Source: a candidate division FCPU426 bacterium (GTDB lineage Bacteria; Oederibacteriota; Muellerivitia; Muellerivitales; Muellerivitaceae). From it: DNA of 64,000 nucleotides. Where the stretch lies: assembly GCA_027452205.1 (NCBI GenBank), contig DAIDGV010000003.1, positions 62,001 through 126,000 on the forward strand. The letters run 5' to 3'. The notes beneath the pieces are model-generated. The model worked only from the letters and a program-made list of their open reading frames with translations, was not told the origin of the DNA and ran no database searches. A program made the translations under genes and the position numbers. Shown here piece by piece: positions 51,285-59,534 of the stretch (positions are counted from its first letter, which is position 1; each line of letters opens with the position of its first letter).

Positions 51285-51876
51285 CGCTTGGCACCTTCTG
51301 GCTGCCTATCTTCTCGGTTCCATTCCTTTTGGCTATCTCTTAGTCAAATGGGTGAAAGGCATCGACGTTCGTACCCAGGGCAGCGGCAATATCGGCATGA
51401 CCAACGTTTGGCGAGTGGCCGGGGCCCAGTGGGGCATCCTGACCTTGCTATTGGATATCGCCAAGGGGGCTTTGGCCGTTTATATCACCCGGCAAGCTGC
51501 CCCAGAAAACGACCCCCTTATCGTCTTGTCCGGCCTAGCCGCCCTTTTGGGCAATATCTTCTCCGTCTTCCTTAAGTTCAAGGGAGGGAAGGGAATCGGG
51601 GTCAGTGTTGGAGTGTTCTTTAGTCTTTTACCCATTCCCAGCAGCGCCGGATTGGCCGTTTTTATCGTGGTCTTGGCCATTGGACGAATGATCTCGGTTG
51701 GCAGTCTTTTGGGTGTCACCACCATGGCTGGTTTGACTCTGTATTACCAACAAGGTTTGACCTGGTATTCAGGACTAGCTTGTTTTGCCGCCGTCATGAT
51801 CTGGTGGACCCATCGACAGAACATTCAACGCATCTTGAAGGGGACGGAAAATAAGATCGGCAAGAAGAAAGCGTAA
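51277..51876 (+). CDS. plsY: Glycerol-3-phosphate acyltransferase PlsY
   Basis: A 199-residue polytopic membrane enzyme that acylates glycerol-3-phosphate with acyl-phosphate. Signatures: YLLGSIPFGYLLVKW, RTQGSGNIGMTNVWRV, KGALAVYI, FLKFKGGKGIGVS. About five membrane segments. A GTG start at 51277, with GGAGAAA upstream and overlap of the der end, is preferred to the in-frame ATG at 51235 inside der. Its partner PlsX is not in the window. Confidence 0.94.
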   Translation: MNNAWHLLAAYLLGSIPFGYLLVKWVKGIDVRTQGSGNIGMTNVWRVAGAQWGILTLLLDIAKGALAVYITRQAAPENDPLIVLSGLAALLGNIFSVFLKFKGGKGIGVSVGVFFSLLPIPSSAGLAVFIVVLAIGRMISVGSLLGVTTMAGLTLYYQQGLTWYSGLACFAAVMIWWTHRQNIQRILKGTENKIGKKKA

Positions 51877-51878
51877 CT

Positions 51879-52883
51879 ATGAAAATAGGCGTCTTAGGGG
51901 GCGGTAGTTGGGGTATTGCTTTAACCATTCACCTCAAACGGGCCGGGCACGAACCCCGTCTTTGGGTCTATGACCCGAGCCAGGCGGCGAATCTAGCCGA
52001 GAAGAGACAGAATCACACCCTGCTTCCGGGTGCCGTGATCGAGCCCGATGTGCTTGTGACCCACCAACTAGAACAAGTGCTCAACGGGGTTGATGGCGTT
52101 TTGGTCGTCGTTCCTTCCCACGCGGTCCGCGAAACAGCTCTTAAGATCTCCTCCTTGGTTCTAAAGTCCACTTGGGTCGTCTGCGCTACGAAGGGTTTAG
52201 AAGAAAAGACACATTTGCGTATGTCCGAAGTATTAAAGAAAAACTTAAAGAATGCCTCTTCAATTGCTGCTTTATCTGGCCCCAGTCATGCCGAGGAAGT
52301 CGTTAAAAGGATGCCCACGACTGTCGTGGCCGCTAGCGATGATTCTGCCTTAGCCACCACCGTTCAATCGGTCTTTCATTCCGATTATTTTAGGGTCTAC
52401 ACCTCGACCGATTTGACTGGGGTTGAATTGGGGGGGGCTTTGAAGAATGTGATCGCCATTGCGGCAGGTGTTACAGACGGCATGGGCCTGGGAGACAACG
52501 CAAAAGCGGCCCTCATGACCCGTGGACTTCACGAAATGACCCGCTTAGGCGTCGCCTTAGGCGCCCAACGAGAGACTTTTGCGGGTTTGGCAGGCATGGG
52601 TGACCTGATCGTTACTTGTACAAGCCGCCATAGCCGAAACCGCCTGCTGGGCGAAAAGTTAGGGAAGGGCTCAGATCTTAAAGCTGCCTTGGCCGAAATG
52701 GTCATGGTGGCCGAAGGGGTCAAGACCGCCAGTTCCGCTTTAGCTTTGGCCAAACAAGCGAAGGTCGAAGTGCCCATCATCACGGAAGTGAATCGTATTC
52801 TTTTTGAGGGTGTCAGTGCAAAAGCGGCGATGCGCGCTCTTTTATCCCGGTCGGCCAAGACCGAAAAAGATTTCGAGGGTTAG
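51879..52883 (+). CDS. gpsA: NAD(P)-dependent glycerol-3-phosphate dehydrogenase
   Basis: A 334-residue dehydrogenase making sn-glycerol-3-phosphate, the substrate of PlsY just upstream. Signatures: GVLGGGSWGIALTIHL, VVVPSHAVRE, CATKGLEEKT, LSGPSHAEEV, ELGGALKNVIAIAAGVTDG with the catalytic Lys, RGLHEMTRLG and AGMGDLIVTCTS. Two bases after plsY, three before the HU gene. Confidence 0.96.
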   Translation: MKIGVLGGGSWGIALTIHLKRAGHEPRLWVYDPSQAANLAEKRQNHTLLPGAVIEPDVLVTHQLEQVLNGVDGVLVVVPSHAVRETALKISSLVLKSTWVVCATKGLEEKTHLRMSEVLKKNLKNASSIAALSGPSHAEEVVKRMPTTVVAASDDSALATTVQSVFHSDYFRVYTSTDLTGVELGGALKNVIAIAAGVTDGMGLGDNAKAALMTRGLHEMTRLGVALGAQRETFAGLAGMGDLIVTCTSRHSRNRLLGEKLGKGSDLKAALAEMVMVAEGVKTASSALALAKQAKVEVPIITEVNRILFEGVSAKAAMRALLSRSAKTEKDFEG

Positions 52884-52886
52884 CCG

Positions 52887-53162
52887 ATGACCCGGCGCGA
52901 GATCGTTGAAAATCTAAGCCGCTTGGGCTTGACGAAGAAACAAGCCAACGCCGCAGTCGACACCTTTTTTGAGAGCATTTTAAAGGGCTTGAAGGATGAA
53001 AAACAGGTGCTTTTGAGCGGATTTGGCAGCTGGGAATGGAAGGATCGCCGGTCCCGTTTAGCCCGCAACCCCAAAACGGGAAAGGTTGTAGAATTGGGAA
53101 AGCGGAAGGCTTTGCTTTTTAAGCCCAGCCCTATGTTAAAGAAAAAGTTAAAGGGTTCATGA
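52887..53162 (+). CDS. HU/IHF-family DNA-bending protein
   Basis: A 91-residue histone-like protein: MTRREIVENL, then the dimerisation helices, LSGFGSWEWKDRRSRLARNPKTGK, where SRLARNPKTG is the beta-arm tip with the DNA-intercalating Pro, and FKPSPMLKKKL at the end. The RNPKTG tip fits IHF- as well as HU-type proteins. Overlaps the merR-family gene by four bases (ATGA). Confidence 0.93.
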   Translation: MTRREIVENLSRLGLTKKQANAAVDTFFESILKGLKDEKQVLLSGFGSWEWKDRRSRLARNPKTGKVVELGKRKALLFKPSPMLKKKLKGS

Positions 53163-53647
53163 CCATGTCGAATGATGAGAAGCTCTTTTATGGTATCGGC
53201 GAAGTGGCCGAGATCGTCCAGGTGAAGCCCTATGTGCTTCGCTATTGGGAGAGCGAATTTAAAAAATTGAATCCTCAAAAGTCTTTCACGGGCCAGCGTA
53301 CTTATCGGTCAAAGGACATTCAAGTGGCCTTGACCATCAAGAAGCTACTTTATGAGGACAAATACACGATCGCCGGAGCTATTCAGCGGTTGACCGAACT
53401 GGAAACCCAGGGACAATTGACCCCTTTCCTGTCCCCGGGTGCCGCTACCACGGTTGCTGTGCCCGAAGTCGTGGTGCCCACACCCGAAATCATGGCATCT
53501 GTGCCTTCAGAGCCGGTAGCTTCCATTACCCCAAGCACAGAACAACCCCAATCCACCAAGTCGCCCTTGGACGAGAAAAAAGTGCGGGACCTGAAGACAC
53601 TTTTAGAAGCCACCAAAAAGGTCTTGAAGAAATACAATCTTTCCTAG
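53159..53647 (+). CDS. MerR-family transcriptional regulator
   Basis: A 162-residue regulator with an N-terminal MerR winged helix (about 8-80): FYGIGEVAEIVQVKPYVLRYWESEF, QRTYRSKDIQVALTIKKLL and DKYTIAGAIQRLTEL, each typical. The rest is a Pro/Val/Thr-rich disordered linker and a basic helix at the end; no metal-binding Cys or drug-binding domain is visible. Such short MerR proteins next to an IHF-like gene are widespread and of unknown target. The first ATG overlaps the HU stop; a second ATG lies six bases on. Confidence 0.9.
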   Translation: MTMSNDEKLFYGIGEVAEIVQVKPYVLRYWESEFKKLNPQKSFTGQRTYRSKDIQVALTIKKLLYEDKYTIAGAIQRLTELETQGQLTPFLSPGAATTVAVPEVVVPTPEIMASVPSEPVASITPSTEQPQSTKSPLDEKKVRDLKTLLEATKKVLKKYNLS

Positions 53648-53654
53648 CCTTCTC

Positions 53655-53680
53655 AAGGGCATTTGGGCCCTTCTTTTCTT
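53655..53680 (+). terminator. Rho-independent terminator after merR gene
   Basis: AAGGGC, loop ATTTGG, GCCCTT, followed by CTTTTCTT. It ends the der-to-merR transcript just before the tRNA-Pro promoter. Confidence 0.75.
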
Positions 53681-53707
53681 GAACTAAAATGGGCTTTGAC
53701 CTATATT
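53679..53707 (+). promoter_or_regulatory. Sigma-70 promoter for the tRNA-Pro pair
   Basis: TTGAAC (53679-53684), 17-base spacer, TATATT (53702-53707), about 53 bases before the first tRNA-Pro. Its -35 overlaps the T-rich end of the preceding terminator. Confidence 0.8.
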
Positions 53708-53760
53708 GTCCATCCTTTCGGGGAAGTGCGGTTTTTACGGCTTTTTCGTGGTTTTCTGGA

Positions 53761-53836
<76 letters not shown>

Positions 53837-53883
53837 GAAAACTATTCTGGCTTGGGTAGCGGTTAAACCGCTGGTTGGATCAT

Positions 53884-53960
53884 CGGGGCGTGGCGCAGCT
53901 CGGTAGCGCAGTTGCATGGGGTGCAAAAGGTCGCAGGTTCAAATCCTGCCGCCCCGACCA
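53884..53960 (+). tRNA. tRNA-Pro (anticodon GGG)
   Basis: Acceptor stem CGGGGCG/CGCCCCG, D arm GCGC/GCGC, anticodon stem GTTGC/GCAAA (outermost pair a G-A mismatch), loop ATGGGGT with anticodon GGG and G37, T arm GCAGG/CCTGC, encoded CCA. It follows the CGG isoacceptor by 47 bases and is surely cotranscribed. Its 3' end can fold with downstream bases into a 7-bp hairpin (CCGACCA, TTT, TGGTCGG). Confidence 0.94.
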
Positions 53961-54090
53961 TTTTGGTCGGTTCCGATCCAATCTTTCTTCCAAGCCTTGT
54001 GATTTTTTCAGTCTTTTTCGAGTCAAATTCACTCAAGTTTCATCAAAAAACTGACAACTTTTCCTCTTTCGACATAAGGGGGTCAAACCC

Positions 54091-54366
54091 ATGGTTAACG
54101 GTTTTACTGCTGTCGTTTACGGCAGAGTCCAAGGGGTAGGCTTTCGTTTCTATGTCAAAAATAAGGCAATTAGTCTAAAAGCCACTGGTTGGGTACGCAA
54201 TTTACCCAATGGAACTGTCGAAATTAGGGCCCAGGGTGATGATCCAAACTTGGAACAGTTATTGCATTTAATAGAGTCAGGTCCCATTGGAAGCAGGGTT
54301 GAAAAGGTTGATTTCCAATGGTTCCGGGCGGAAAGGGAAGAAAAAACATTTGAAATAAGAGGGTAG
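54091..54366 (+). CDS. acyP: Acylphosphatase
   Basis: A 91-residue enzyme hydrolysing acyl phosphates. The phosphate loop [13 protein letters not shown] with the catalytic Arg and the [13 protein letters not shown] segment with the catalytic Asn are both intact. Normal length for the family. AAGGGGG precedes the ATG; the sigma-factor gene starts four bases after its stop. The 130 bases between tRNA-Pro and this gene show no clear promoter. Confidence 0.95.
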   Translation: MVNGFTAVVYGRVQGVGFRFYVKNKAISLKATGWVRNLPNGTVEIRAQGDDPNLEQLLHLIESGPIGSRVEKVDFQWFRAEREEKTFEIRG

Positions 54367-54370
54367 TCAA

Positions 54371-55345
54371 ATGTCTAAAAGAACCAATCTCAAATTCAAG
54401 GCGAAGGCGCTGCCCCCTAAACTTTCCATCGCCCCGCAAGTACTGAGCATCGTTCCCAGCAAATCCGTCAAATTCGTTTCCTCAACTCTCCATGACCGCG
54501 TTACCACTGACAGCCTAAAACTTTACTTTAAAGAGATCGCCAAGGTGAAGCTTTTGACCGCCGAAGAAGAAGTCATCCTGGCCAAGGCCATCGAAAAGGG
54601 CAATCTGGAAGCCAAACAAAAACTGGTCGCCGCCAATCTGCGCTTGGTTATCAAAGTCGCCAAGCGTTATATGAACCAAGGCCTGGCCTTCCAAGACCTG
54701 ATCGAAGAGGGGAATTTGGGGCTCATCAAAGCCACCGAAAAGTTCAACTGGCGCAAAGGTTTCAAGTTCAGCACTTACGCCACCTGGTGGATCCGTCAAG
54801 GTATTACTCGTACTATCTCCAACCACTCCCGCACGGTTCGTGTTCCGGTCCACGTTTCCGAGGATATCAACCGCATGGAAAGGGTCTTTCGTAACCTGAC
54901 CCATAAATTGGGTCGGGAACCGAACCTGATGGAACTATCCAAAGCTTCCAAGTTGAAATACGAGAAGATCTATAAGTTACAACGTTTAGCCCAAAAGAAC
55001 ATCTCTTTGGAAATTCCGGTAGGGGATGGCACCAACGCCAAGTCCATCGGTGATTTCGTCGAGGATAAGACGATCTGCACCCCTGACGAGAATGTCTTCA
55101 GCCAATTGCGTTCTGAAAAATTGAAAAAACTCATCGGTACCCTGAACGATAAAGAAAAGCAGGTCATCTTCATGCGCTTTGGGTTCGACGAAAGCCAACC
55201 CAAGACCCTGGAACAAACCGGTTCTATTTTGGGCGTCACCCGTGAACGCATCCGTCAGATAGAGGAGAAGGCCCTACAAAAGATCCGCGGTTTGATGCGC
55301 TGCCAAAAAGAAGAATATCGTGAACTTTTATCGGAATTTGTGTAA
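54371..55345 (+). CDS. RNA polymerase sigma-70 factor (RpoD/RpoS type)
   Basis: A 324-residue group 1 or 2 sigma factor. Region 1.2 ([21 protein letters not shown]), region 2 with the core-binding and -10 recognition helix ([34 protein letters not shown]), region 3 and region 4 with the -35 helix ([24 protein letters not shown]) are intact. Region 1.1 is missing: the first 45 residues are a short basic lead. That size and the [12 protein letters not shown] variant suggest an RpoS-like alternative or a short primary factor. It is not SigB-like despite the stressosome at the left edge. The canonical promoters seen in the window fit such a factor. Confidence 0.92.
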   Translation: MSKRTNLKFKAKALPPKLSIAPQVLSIVPSKSVKFVSSTLHDRVTTDSLKLYFKEIAKVKLLTAEEEVILAKAIEKGNLEAKQKLVAANLRLVIKVAKRYMNQGLAFQDLIEEGNLGLIKATEKFNWRKGFKFSTYATWWIRQGITRTISNHSRTVRVPVHVSEDINRMERVFRNLTHKLGREPNLMELSKASKLKYEKIYKLQRLAQKNISLEIPVGDGTNAKSIGDFVEDKTICTPDENVFSQLRSEKLKKLIGTLNDKEKQVIFMRFGFDESQPKTLEQTGSILGVTRERIRQIEEKALQKIRGLMRCQKEEYRELLSEFV

Positions 55346-55431
55346 GATTCCCACCGTCATCGGCATGATGGCGGTCCACTTTTAATCTCCTCCCGTCCTT
55401 CCTGCCCACCTTCGCAGCCAAAGGACATTCC

Positions 55432-55944
55432 GTGGATCTCAAGGCCATCATTCGTGACGTTCCTGATTTTCCAAAAAAAGGCATTGTGTTCAAGGACATC
55501 ACACCGCTATTGAATAACGGAAAAGCTTTTCAATATGTCATCGATAAACTAGCTGAGCGTTACCAAGGCAAGGGCCTTCGGTCCATCGTTGCCATGGAAT
55601 CCCGCGGCTTCATTTTTGGAGCCCCTTTGGCAACCAAGCTGGGCGTGGGTTTTGTCCCCGTCCGAAAGCCAGGTAAATTGCCGTATAAGACCTTTCAAGA
55701 GACCTATGACCTGGAATACGGCAAGGACACCTTGGAGATCCATCAGGACGCCGTGGGGAAGGGCGATAAGATATTGGTGCTAGATGACGTCTTGGCTACT
55801 GGCGGAACCGCCGCGGCCACGGTTAAGTTGATCGAAAAGGCAGGCGGGGACGTAGTGGAGGCCGCTTTTATCATCCATTTGAGCTTCCTCAAAGGCCAAG
55901 ATAAATTGCAAAGGACCCCCGTCTTTTCTATAATCCAGTACTAA
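55432..55944 (+). CDS. apt: Adenine phosphoribosyltransferase
   Basis: A 170-residue purine-salvage enzyme making AMP from adenine and PRPP. Signatures: IRDVPDFPKKGIVFKDITPLL, MESRGFIFGAPLA, RKPGKLPYKTF, EYGKDTLEIH and the PRPP-binding LDDVLATGGTAAATV. GTG start with AAGGA upstream. The tRNA-Arg promoter lies inside its last 13 codons. Confidence 0.95.
   Translation: MDLKAIIRDVPDFPKKGIVFKDITPLLNNGKAFQYVIDKLAERYQGKGLRSIVAMESRGFIFGAPLATKLGVGFVPVRKPGKLPYKTFQETYDLEYGKDTLEIHQDAVGKGDKILVLDDVLATGGTAAATVKLIEKAGGDVVEAAFIIHLSFLKGQDKLQRTPVFSIIQY
55906..55934 (+). promoter_or_regulatory. Sigma-70 promoter for tRNA-Arg, inside apt
   Basis: TTGCAA (55906-55911), 17-base spacer, perfect TATAAT (55929-55934). 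It lies within the 3' end of apt, about 41 bases before tRNA-Arg. A small GCCCTG/CAGGGC hairpin (55953-55967) follows in the leader. Confidence 0.85.
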
Positions 55945-55975
55945 TTTCGTTGGCCCTGCTACAGGGCATATCGCC

Positions 55976-56052
55976 GCCCTCGTAGCTCAGTTGGATAGAG
56001 CGACCCTTTCCTAAAGGGTAGGTCACGCGTTCGATTCGCGTCGAGGGTACCA
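55976..56052 (+). tRNA. tRNA-Arg (anticodon CCT)
   Basis: Acceptor stem GCCCTCG/CGAGGGT (outer G-T wobble), D arm GCTC/GAGC, anticodon stem ACCCT/AGGGT with loop TTCCTAA (anticodon CCT), T arm ACGCG/CGCGT, encoded CCA. A strong terminator follows six bases later. Confidence 0.96.
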
Positions 56053-56058
56053 CCGGAT

Positions 56059-56095
56059 GAAGCCTTCTCGATTTAGCGAGAAGGCTTCGCTTTTT
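56059..56095 (+). terminator. Rho-independent terminator of tRNA-Arg
   Basis: A 12-bp perfect stem (GAAGCCTTCTCG with CGAGAAGGCTTC, loop ATTTAG) followed by GCTTTTT. It should stop most transcription from the tRNA promoter before the next gene. Confidence 0.92.
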
Positions 56096-56119
56096 GTGAA
56101 TAAATCATTGGAGAACCAA

Positions 56120-56815
56120 ATGTCGAACGCTTTCGAGATCCCCCACATGACCGAAAAATCCCAACTTCAGAAAGCTCTCGAATGGGCCAAGAAGCACCAA
56201 GAAATGGTCTTCGTGGGTGGTTTGGTGATTGTTCTGCTGGCCGTTGGTATCCCTTATTATTTGAACAGCCAAAAGGAAGCCAATCAAAAGGCTCAAGATG
56301 TGTTAAGTCTGGCCCAGTATTACCAACACGCTCAAGTGGACCCAAAGAACGGTCCCTTCAAGAGCGAAGACGAGAAGAACCAACAAGCCTTACAGACCTT
56401 CCAAAAGGCGATGAACGATTATGCTGGTACGCCAACCGCCAAGCTGGCCCGCTTTTATGCCGCCAAGGACCAATTACTGCTTCGCCAGTTTGCCCAAGCC
56501 TATTCAAATTTTGATGTGGCCAGCCAAGAGTTGAAGGGAACTGTGCTGGGAGATGAAGCTTACTTGGGTAAGTTGGTGTCCTTGGAGTACGACAGCAAGA
56601 TCGATCAGGCTACTGTTTTCGCTGAAAGCTTCCTGAAGAACAACCCAAACAGCCCTATTTATCCAGAAATCGCACTTAATTTATCAGCGCTTTACGCTAA
56701 GAACGACGCGACCAAAACCAAGGCAGTCGACCAACTAAAAGCCATCGCCAAGAATTACGCTGAGACGACCTGGGCCAAAGAGGCCGAGCGACGTTTGGAT
56801 AAGTTGAAGTCCTAG
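56120..56815 (+). CDS. YfgM-like membrane-anchored TPR protein
   Basis: A 231-residue protein: cytoplasmic N-terminus with KALEWAKKHQEM, one membrane helix (about 32-52, VFVGGLVIVLLAVGIPYYL), then a periplasmic TPR-like domain. The pattern is that of the YfgM/PF09976 family, whose E. coli member associates with the SecYEG translocon and periplasmic chaperones. The start at 56120 has TTGGAGAA upstream and is preferred to an in-frame ATG at 56057 located inside the tRNA terminator. Its stop and that of the convergent aminotransferase share the four bases CTAG. Confidence 0.85.
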   Translation: MSNAFEIPHMTEKSQLQKALEWAKKHQEMVFVGGLVIVLLAVGIPYYLNSQKEANQKAQDVLSLAQYYQHAQVDPKNGPFKSEDEKNQQALQTFQKAMNDYAGTPTAKLARFYAAKDQLLLRQFAQAYSNFDVASQELKGTVLGDEAYLGKLVSLEYDSKIDQATVFAESFLKNNPNSPIYPEIALNLSALYAKNDATKTKAVDQLKAIAKNYAETTWAKEAERRLDKLKS

Positions 56816-57963
56816 TTCAGCAGTTTTTTCAATCGGTTCGCCCCGGTCCGGAAGATCTCCAACTGGGGCAAAAGACTGACCACCAAGAAGCATCCCTCTG
56901 CCAGATCATAAAATCCGCCAGGCTGAATGTTCACTTGATGCTTTTGAATGGCTTCCAGTGCTAGTGTTTCAGCATTGGCACCTTCACTTAATACCTCTAA
57001 TAAAGCATACCAACCGCCTTGTGTAGGCCACACTTTGACATTTTCAGACCCAGCAAACAGGCTTTCGAGGACCCTGTGGTTCTTAAAAATCCGGTCCAAT
57101 ATCTGTTTTTGGATGTTTGGCGCGAAGGCCAACAACTTTTCAAGCCCCACTTGCACCGGCGTATTGACCGATAAATAGGTATCGGCGATCAGTTCCAGTC
57201 GGTTGCGGCATTCGGCCAACTGCCTTTCTGGACCCGAAAGCTCGATCCAGGACAACTTCAATTGCGGCAGCCCCAGACTTTTCGAGAGACCTCCCAACCG
57301 AAAAGATAGGATCGAAGGGCTGGGAGCCTGCTTGGTGGCAGGCTCATATAGGTAATCCGAAAAGACTTCATCGATGATATAGGCTAGGTTCCGTTCTTCG
57401 CAAAGGGACCAAAGTGCTTGGCGATCTGCTCCGCTTAGCGTTGCCCCGGTTGGGTTGTTAGGGTCTACAACAATGACCCCCTTTGTTCGGTGTGTCACGG
57501 CTAACTTGAGAGCTGGCAGATCCAAAGGCCAACCAGGCAATGGGTGGGCGGGATAGGGGATCAATTCCAGGGCTTCCAAGTGCAGTAGGTGATCTAGCAA
57601 GGGATAACCGGGGGTCGGCGCCAAGAAGGCGTCGCCCGGGTCTCCCAAAAGCTTGAAGAGATAGGAATAGGCTTCGCTGGTGCTAGCGGTCAAAACCAAG
57701 TTTTCCGGGTCTATCTGGTGGCCCCGGATGTTCAAATAGTCCGCCAGGGTCCTCCGGGCCGAAAGGGAACCCAAGGCGTGCGGGTCATACCGAAGGGCTT
57801 CTGGATGGCTCAGGTCCGACAGAAGGTCCGCAGGATACGTAAAACCGCAACGGGTCGGGTTGGACTCGGTCAGGTCGATAAAGTCTGTGCCCCGAACCTG
57901 TTCAAGCGCTCTTGCAATTGGGTTAGGGGATAGGTCGTCAGGAGTTCGGCTCGAAAAAATCAT
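56812..57963 (-). CDS. Class I/II PLP-dependent aminotransferase
   Basis: A 383-residue fold-type I aminotransferase. Visible: the N-terminal IDLTESNPTRCGF, GSLSARRTLADYL, TASTSEAYSYLFKLL, PTPGYPLLDHL, VDPNNPTGATLS, IIDEVFSDYL and the PLP-lysine segment GGLSKSLGLPQLKLSWI. It resembles aspartate/aromatic-type enzymes; the amino donor cannot be read from sequence. First of seven consecutive leftward genes. Two copies of ACTTTAAG lie in and just upstream of its start region (57964-57991). Confidence 0.9.
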   Translation of the reverse strand: MIFSSRTPDDLSPNPIARALEQVRGTDFIDLTESNPTRCGFTYPADLLSDLSHPEALRYDPHALGSLSARRTLADYLNIRGHQIDPENLVLTASTSEAYSYLFKLLGDPGDAFLAPTPGYPLLDHLLHLEALELIPYPAHPLPGWPLDLPALKLAVTHRTKGVIVVDPNNPTGATLSGADRQALWSLCEERNLAYIIDEVFSDYLYEPATKQAPSPSILSFRLGGLSKSLGLPQLKLSWIELSGPERQLAECRNRLELIADTYLSVNTPVQVGLEKLLAFAPNIQKQILDRIFKNHRVLESLFAGSENVKVWPTQGGWYALLEVLSEGANAETLALEAIQKHQVNIQPGGFYDLAEGCFLVVSLLPQLEIFRTGANRLKKLLN

Positions 57964-57991
57964 ACTTTAAGCCCTCAAGTAATACTTTAAG
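57964..57991. repeat. ACTTTAAG direct repeat upstream of aminotransferase
   Basis: ACTTTAAG occurs at 57964-57971 and again at 57984-57991, twenty bases apart (two helical turns), the first touching the start codon of the leftward aminotransferase. An imperfect inverse copy (CCTCAAGT) lies between them. The layout looks like an operator with several half-sites. A related inverted repeat is found at 60850-60867. Confidence 0.45.
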
Positions 57992-58481
57992 TGATCAACT
58001 AAACCCTTATTTTTCAGATCATTCTAGGTACCCATCCAGAGACGGTCAAACCTCGATTAGTAGCATTCCAGGCGCGTTCAAACCCTTATCAGTCAATTAG
58101 CTCTAAAATCGGCCTCAATTCACGCTTTTAACGATCGGTAGTCTAAGAGAGCTTTTAGGCATCTAAGCCAGCATCGATTCGAGGTCTTTCTGCGTTGAAT
58201 TATCCCGCTTTGCGTCCGCTTCGAACAGACCTGATTTGGACCAATTTTGAGCGTTTTAGAGGAATGTCCAAGTTATCATTGCACTGAAAAATCGTTCAAA
58301 AAAACAGCATTTAAATGCAAAAATGGCCCATTCGAAGCGTCTTTTTTCTACCTTGCCCCAATCGGCCAGATTTGAGCCTCGAAAAACCAGCAAAAACAAC
58401 TGAAAAAAAACGACTTAAATTCAAAGCCGTAATCATTTTTTCGGGCTTTGGGGCCCTTTAGGCTAGTGTTTCGCCTTCGCC
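57964..58481. other. 518-base non-coding region beside the xer gene
   Basis: AT-rich stretch with no open frame of useful length on either strand and no tRNA-like fold. It contains the ACTTTAAG repeats at its left end, A-runs near 58300-58420, and a GGGC/GCCC stem near 58442-58458 without a proper T-run for the leftward xer gene. No clear att site, insertion sequence or pseudogene was recognised. Lying between the strand switch and the dif-like site, it is probably part of the replication-terminus region. Confidence 0.5.
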
Positions 58482-59513
58482 TTAATCATTTCGAGTCCGG
58501 GCCCGATGGCGCTTCAAGACCGCCTCTATACCGAATAAGGCGCCTAGGTTCAAGGCGTTCACCGCTTGGCCAGCCCCAAAAGCCCGGCCGTGAGCCTGAC
58601 GGGCCTTTGTCGAAGCTAATTTGACATAGTTCTCGCTGACCATAATGCTGGAATGGCCCATTAGATCCCGGATCTCATAGACGCTCGCGCCTGATTCGGC
58701 CAACTGGGTGCCAAAACTGTGCCGCAGAACATGCACAGTCAGCTCGTTCGGGTTCTCGAACTTGGCCCATTGTGCGGCTTTTTTGACCCAGTTTTCTAGA
58801 TACCTAATATGACTTGGTTTTTGCCTATCCCTCGGACTCGGAAAAAGATAAGGACCGTCGGCTTTACAAGCCTTTAAATACTGGTCTAGAAGCTGCTTTA
58901 AAGCTTCGGTCATAGGTACGGATCGCTCTTTGTCGCCCTTGCCGATAACCGTAACCAGACCTTGGTCCACATCCAGATCACGTACTTTCAAATTGGCAAT
59001 CTCTGAGACTCGCAAGCCGCAATGGAAGCCAAGCAGCACCGTTAGACAAATCTTTTGACCCTCCAAATCACTTGTTTGAAGGCCCCTTACCAAAGCCTCG
59101 CGGTCTTTGGGTGCCAAGGGACGGGGATTCCGCTGCGGGCTTCGAACCGCCAAGTTATGAAAGACCGCCGTTGGGTCATTGGTGATATGCCGGACCGAGG
59201 CCAGATATTTGTAAAATGATCGGGTGGAGGCAAGGATTCGTTTCAATGTGCGAGTCGAATAGGCGCTGCGGGGCTTACCGGCAGGTGTTTGACCAGGTTT
59301 TGCCAACTGGCCGACAAACCGCGCCAAGTCTTGGGACTGGGCCGTGTGAGGTGCAAGTCCGGTTTTATCCAAAAAGAGCTTTAAGACACGCAAGTCTTGG
59401 TGGTAATTCGATTGTGTATGGTGCGATTTGCACAAACCTAAAAAGCTTTTGTAAGGCTCAACTTCCAGAAGATTTTCCGAATTGGAATGAGTCTTATTCA
59501 ATTTATATTTCAT
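58482..59513 (-). CDS. XerC/XerD-like tyrosine recombinase
   Basis: A 343-residue tyrosine recombinase. The N-terminal SAM-like core-binding domain (about 15-120) is followed by the catalytic domain with all key residues: Arg168 (GLRVSEIANL), Lys192 (GKGDKERSVPM), His261 and Arg264 (HVLRHSFGT), His287 (LMGHSS) and Tyr296 (SENYVKL). It is somewhat longer than XerC/XerD (about 300) and ends with a basic tail. Seen next to it: a dif-like site overlapping its own start, so it is the likely chromosome-dimer resolvase acting as a single-recombinase system, as with XerS or XerH. The start is uncertain: the frame is open to 59618, and no ribosome-binding site precedes the ATG at 59513. An integrase of a small mobile element is the alternative. 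Confidence 0.85.
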   Translation of the reverse strand: MKYKLNKTHSNSENLLEVEPYKSFLGLCKSHHTQSNYHQDLRVLKLFLDKTGLAPHTAQSQDLARFVGQLAKPGQTPAGKPRSAYSTRTLKRILASTRSFYKYLASVRHITNDPTAVFHNLAVRSPQRNPRPLAPKDREALVRGLQTSDLEGQKICLTVLLGFHCGLRVSEIANLKVRDLDVDQGLVTVIGKGDKERSVPMTEALKQLLDQYLKACKADGPYLFPSPRDRQKPSHIRYLENWVKKAAQWAKFENPNELTVHVLRHSFGTQLAESGASVYEIRDLMGHSSIMVSENYVKLASTKARQAHGRAFGAGQAVNALNLGALFGIEAVLKRHRARTRND

Positions 59514-59534
59514 ATAACTACAATTATATGAAAT
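59507..59534. other. dif: Candidate dif site (Xer recombination site)
   Basis: 28 bp: left arm ATTTCATATAA (59507-59517), 6-bp centre CTACAA (59518-59523), right arm TTATATGAAAT (59524-59534). The arms are perfect inverted repeats, extending five more bases each side (59502-59539). The 11-6-11 design is exactly that of bacterial dif sites. The right arm matches the E. coli XerD arm TTATGTTAAAT at 9 of 11 positions, including the inner TTAT, and the left arm matches the Bacillus subtilis left arm ACTTCCTAGAA at 8 of 11. It overlaps the first codon of the Xer gene. Confidence 0.8.

Noticed and set aside
54371-55345. The sigma factor as SigB, output of the stressosome
   Set aside because: It has region 1.2 and the full RpoD/RpoS-type regions 2-4, is 50 kb away, and has no rsbV or rsbW beside it.
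55953-55967. GCCCTG/CAGGGC hairpin as the apt terminator
   Set aside because: The stem is only 6 bp and is followed by no T-run; it lies in the tRNA-Arg leader.
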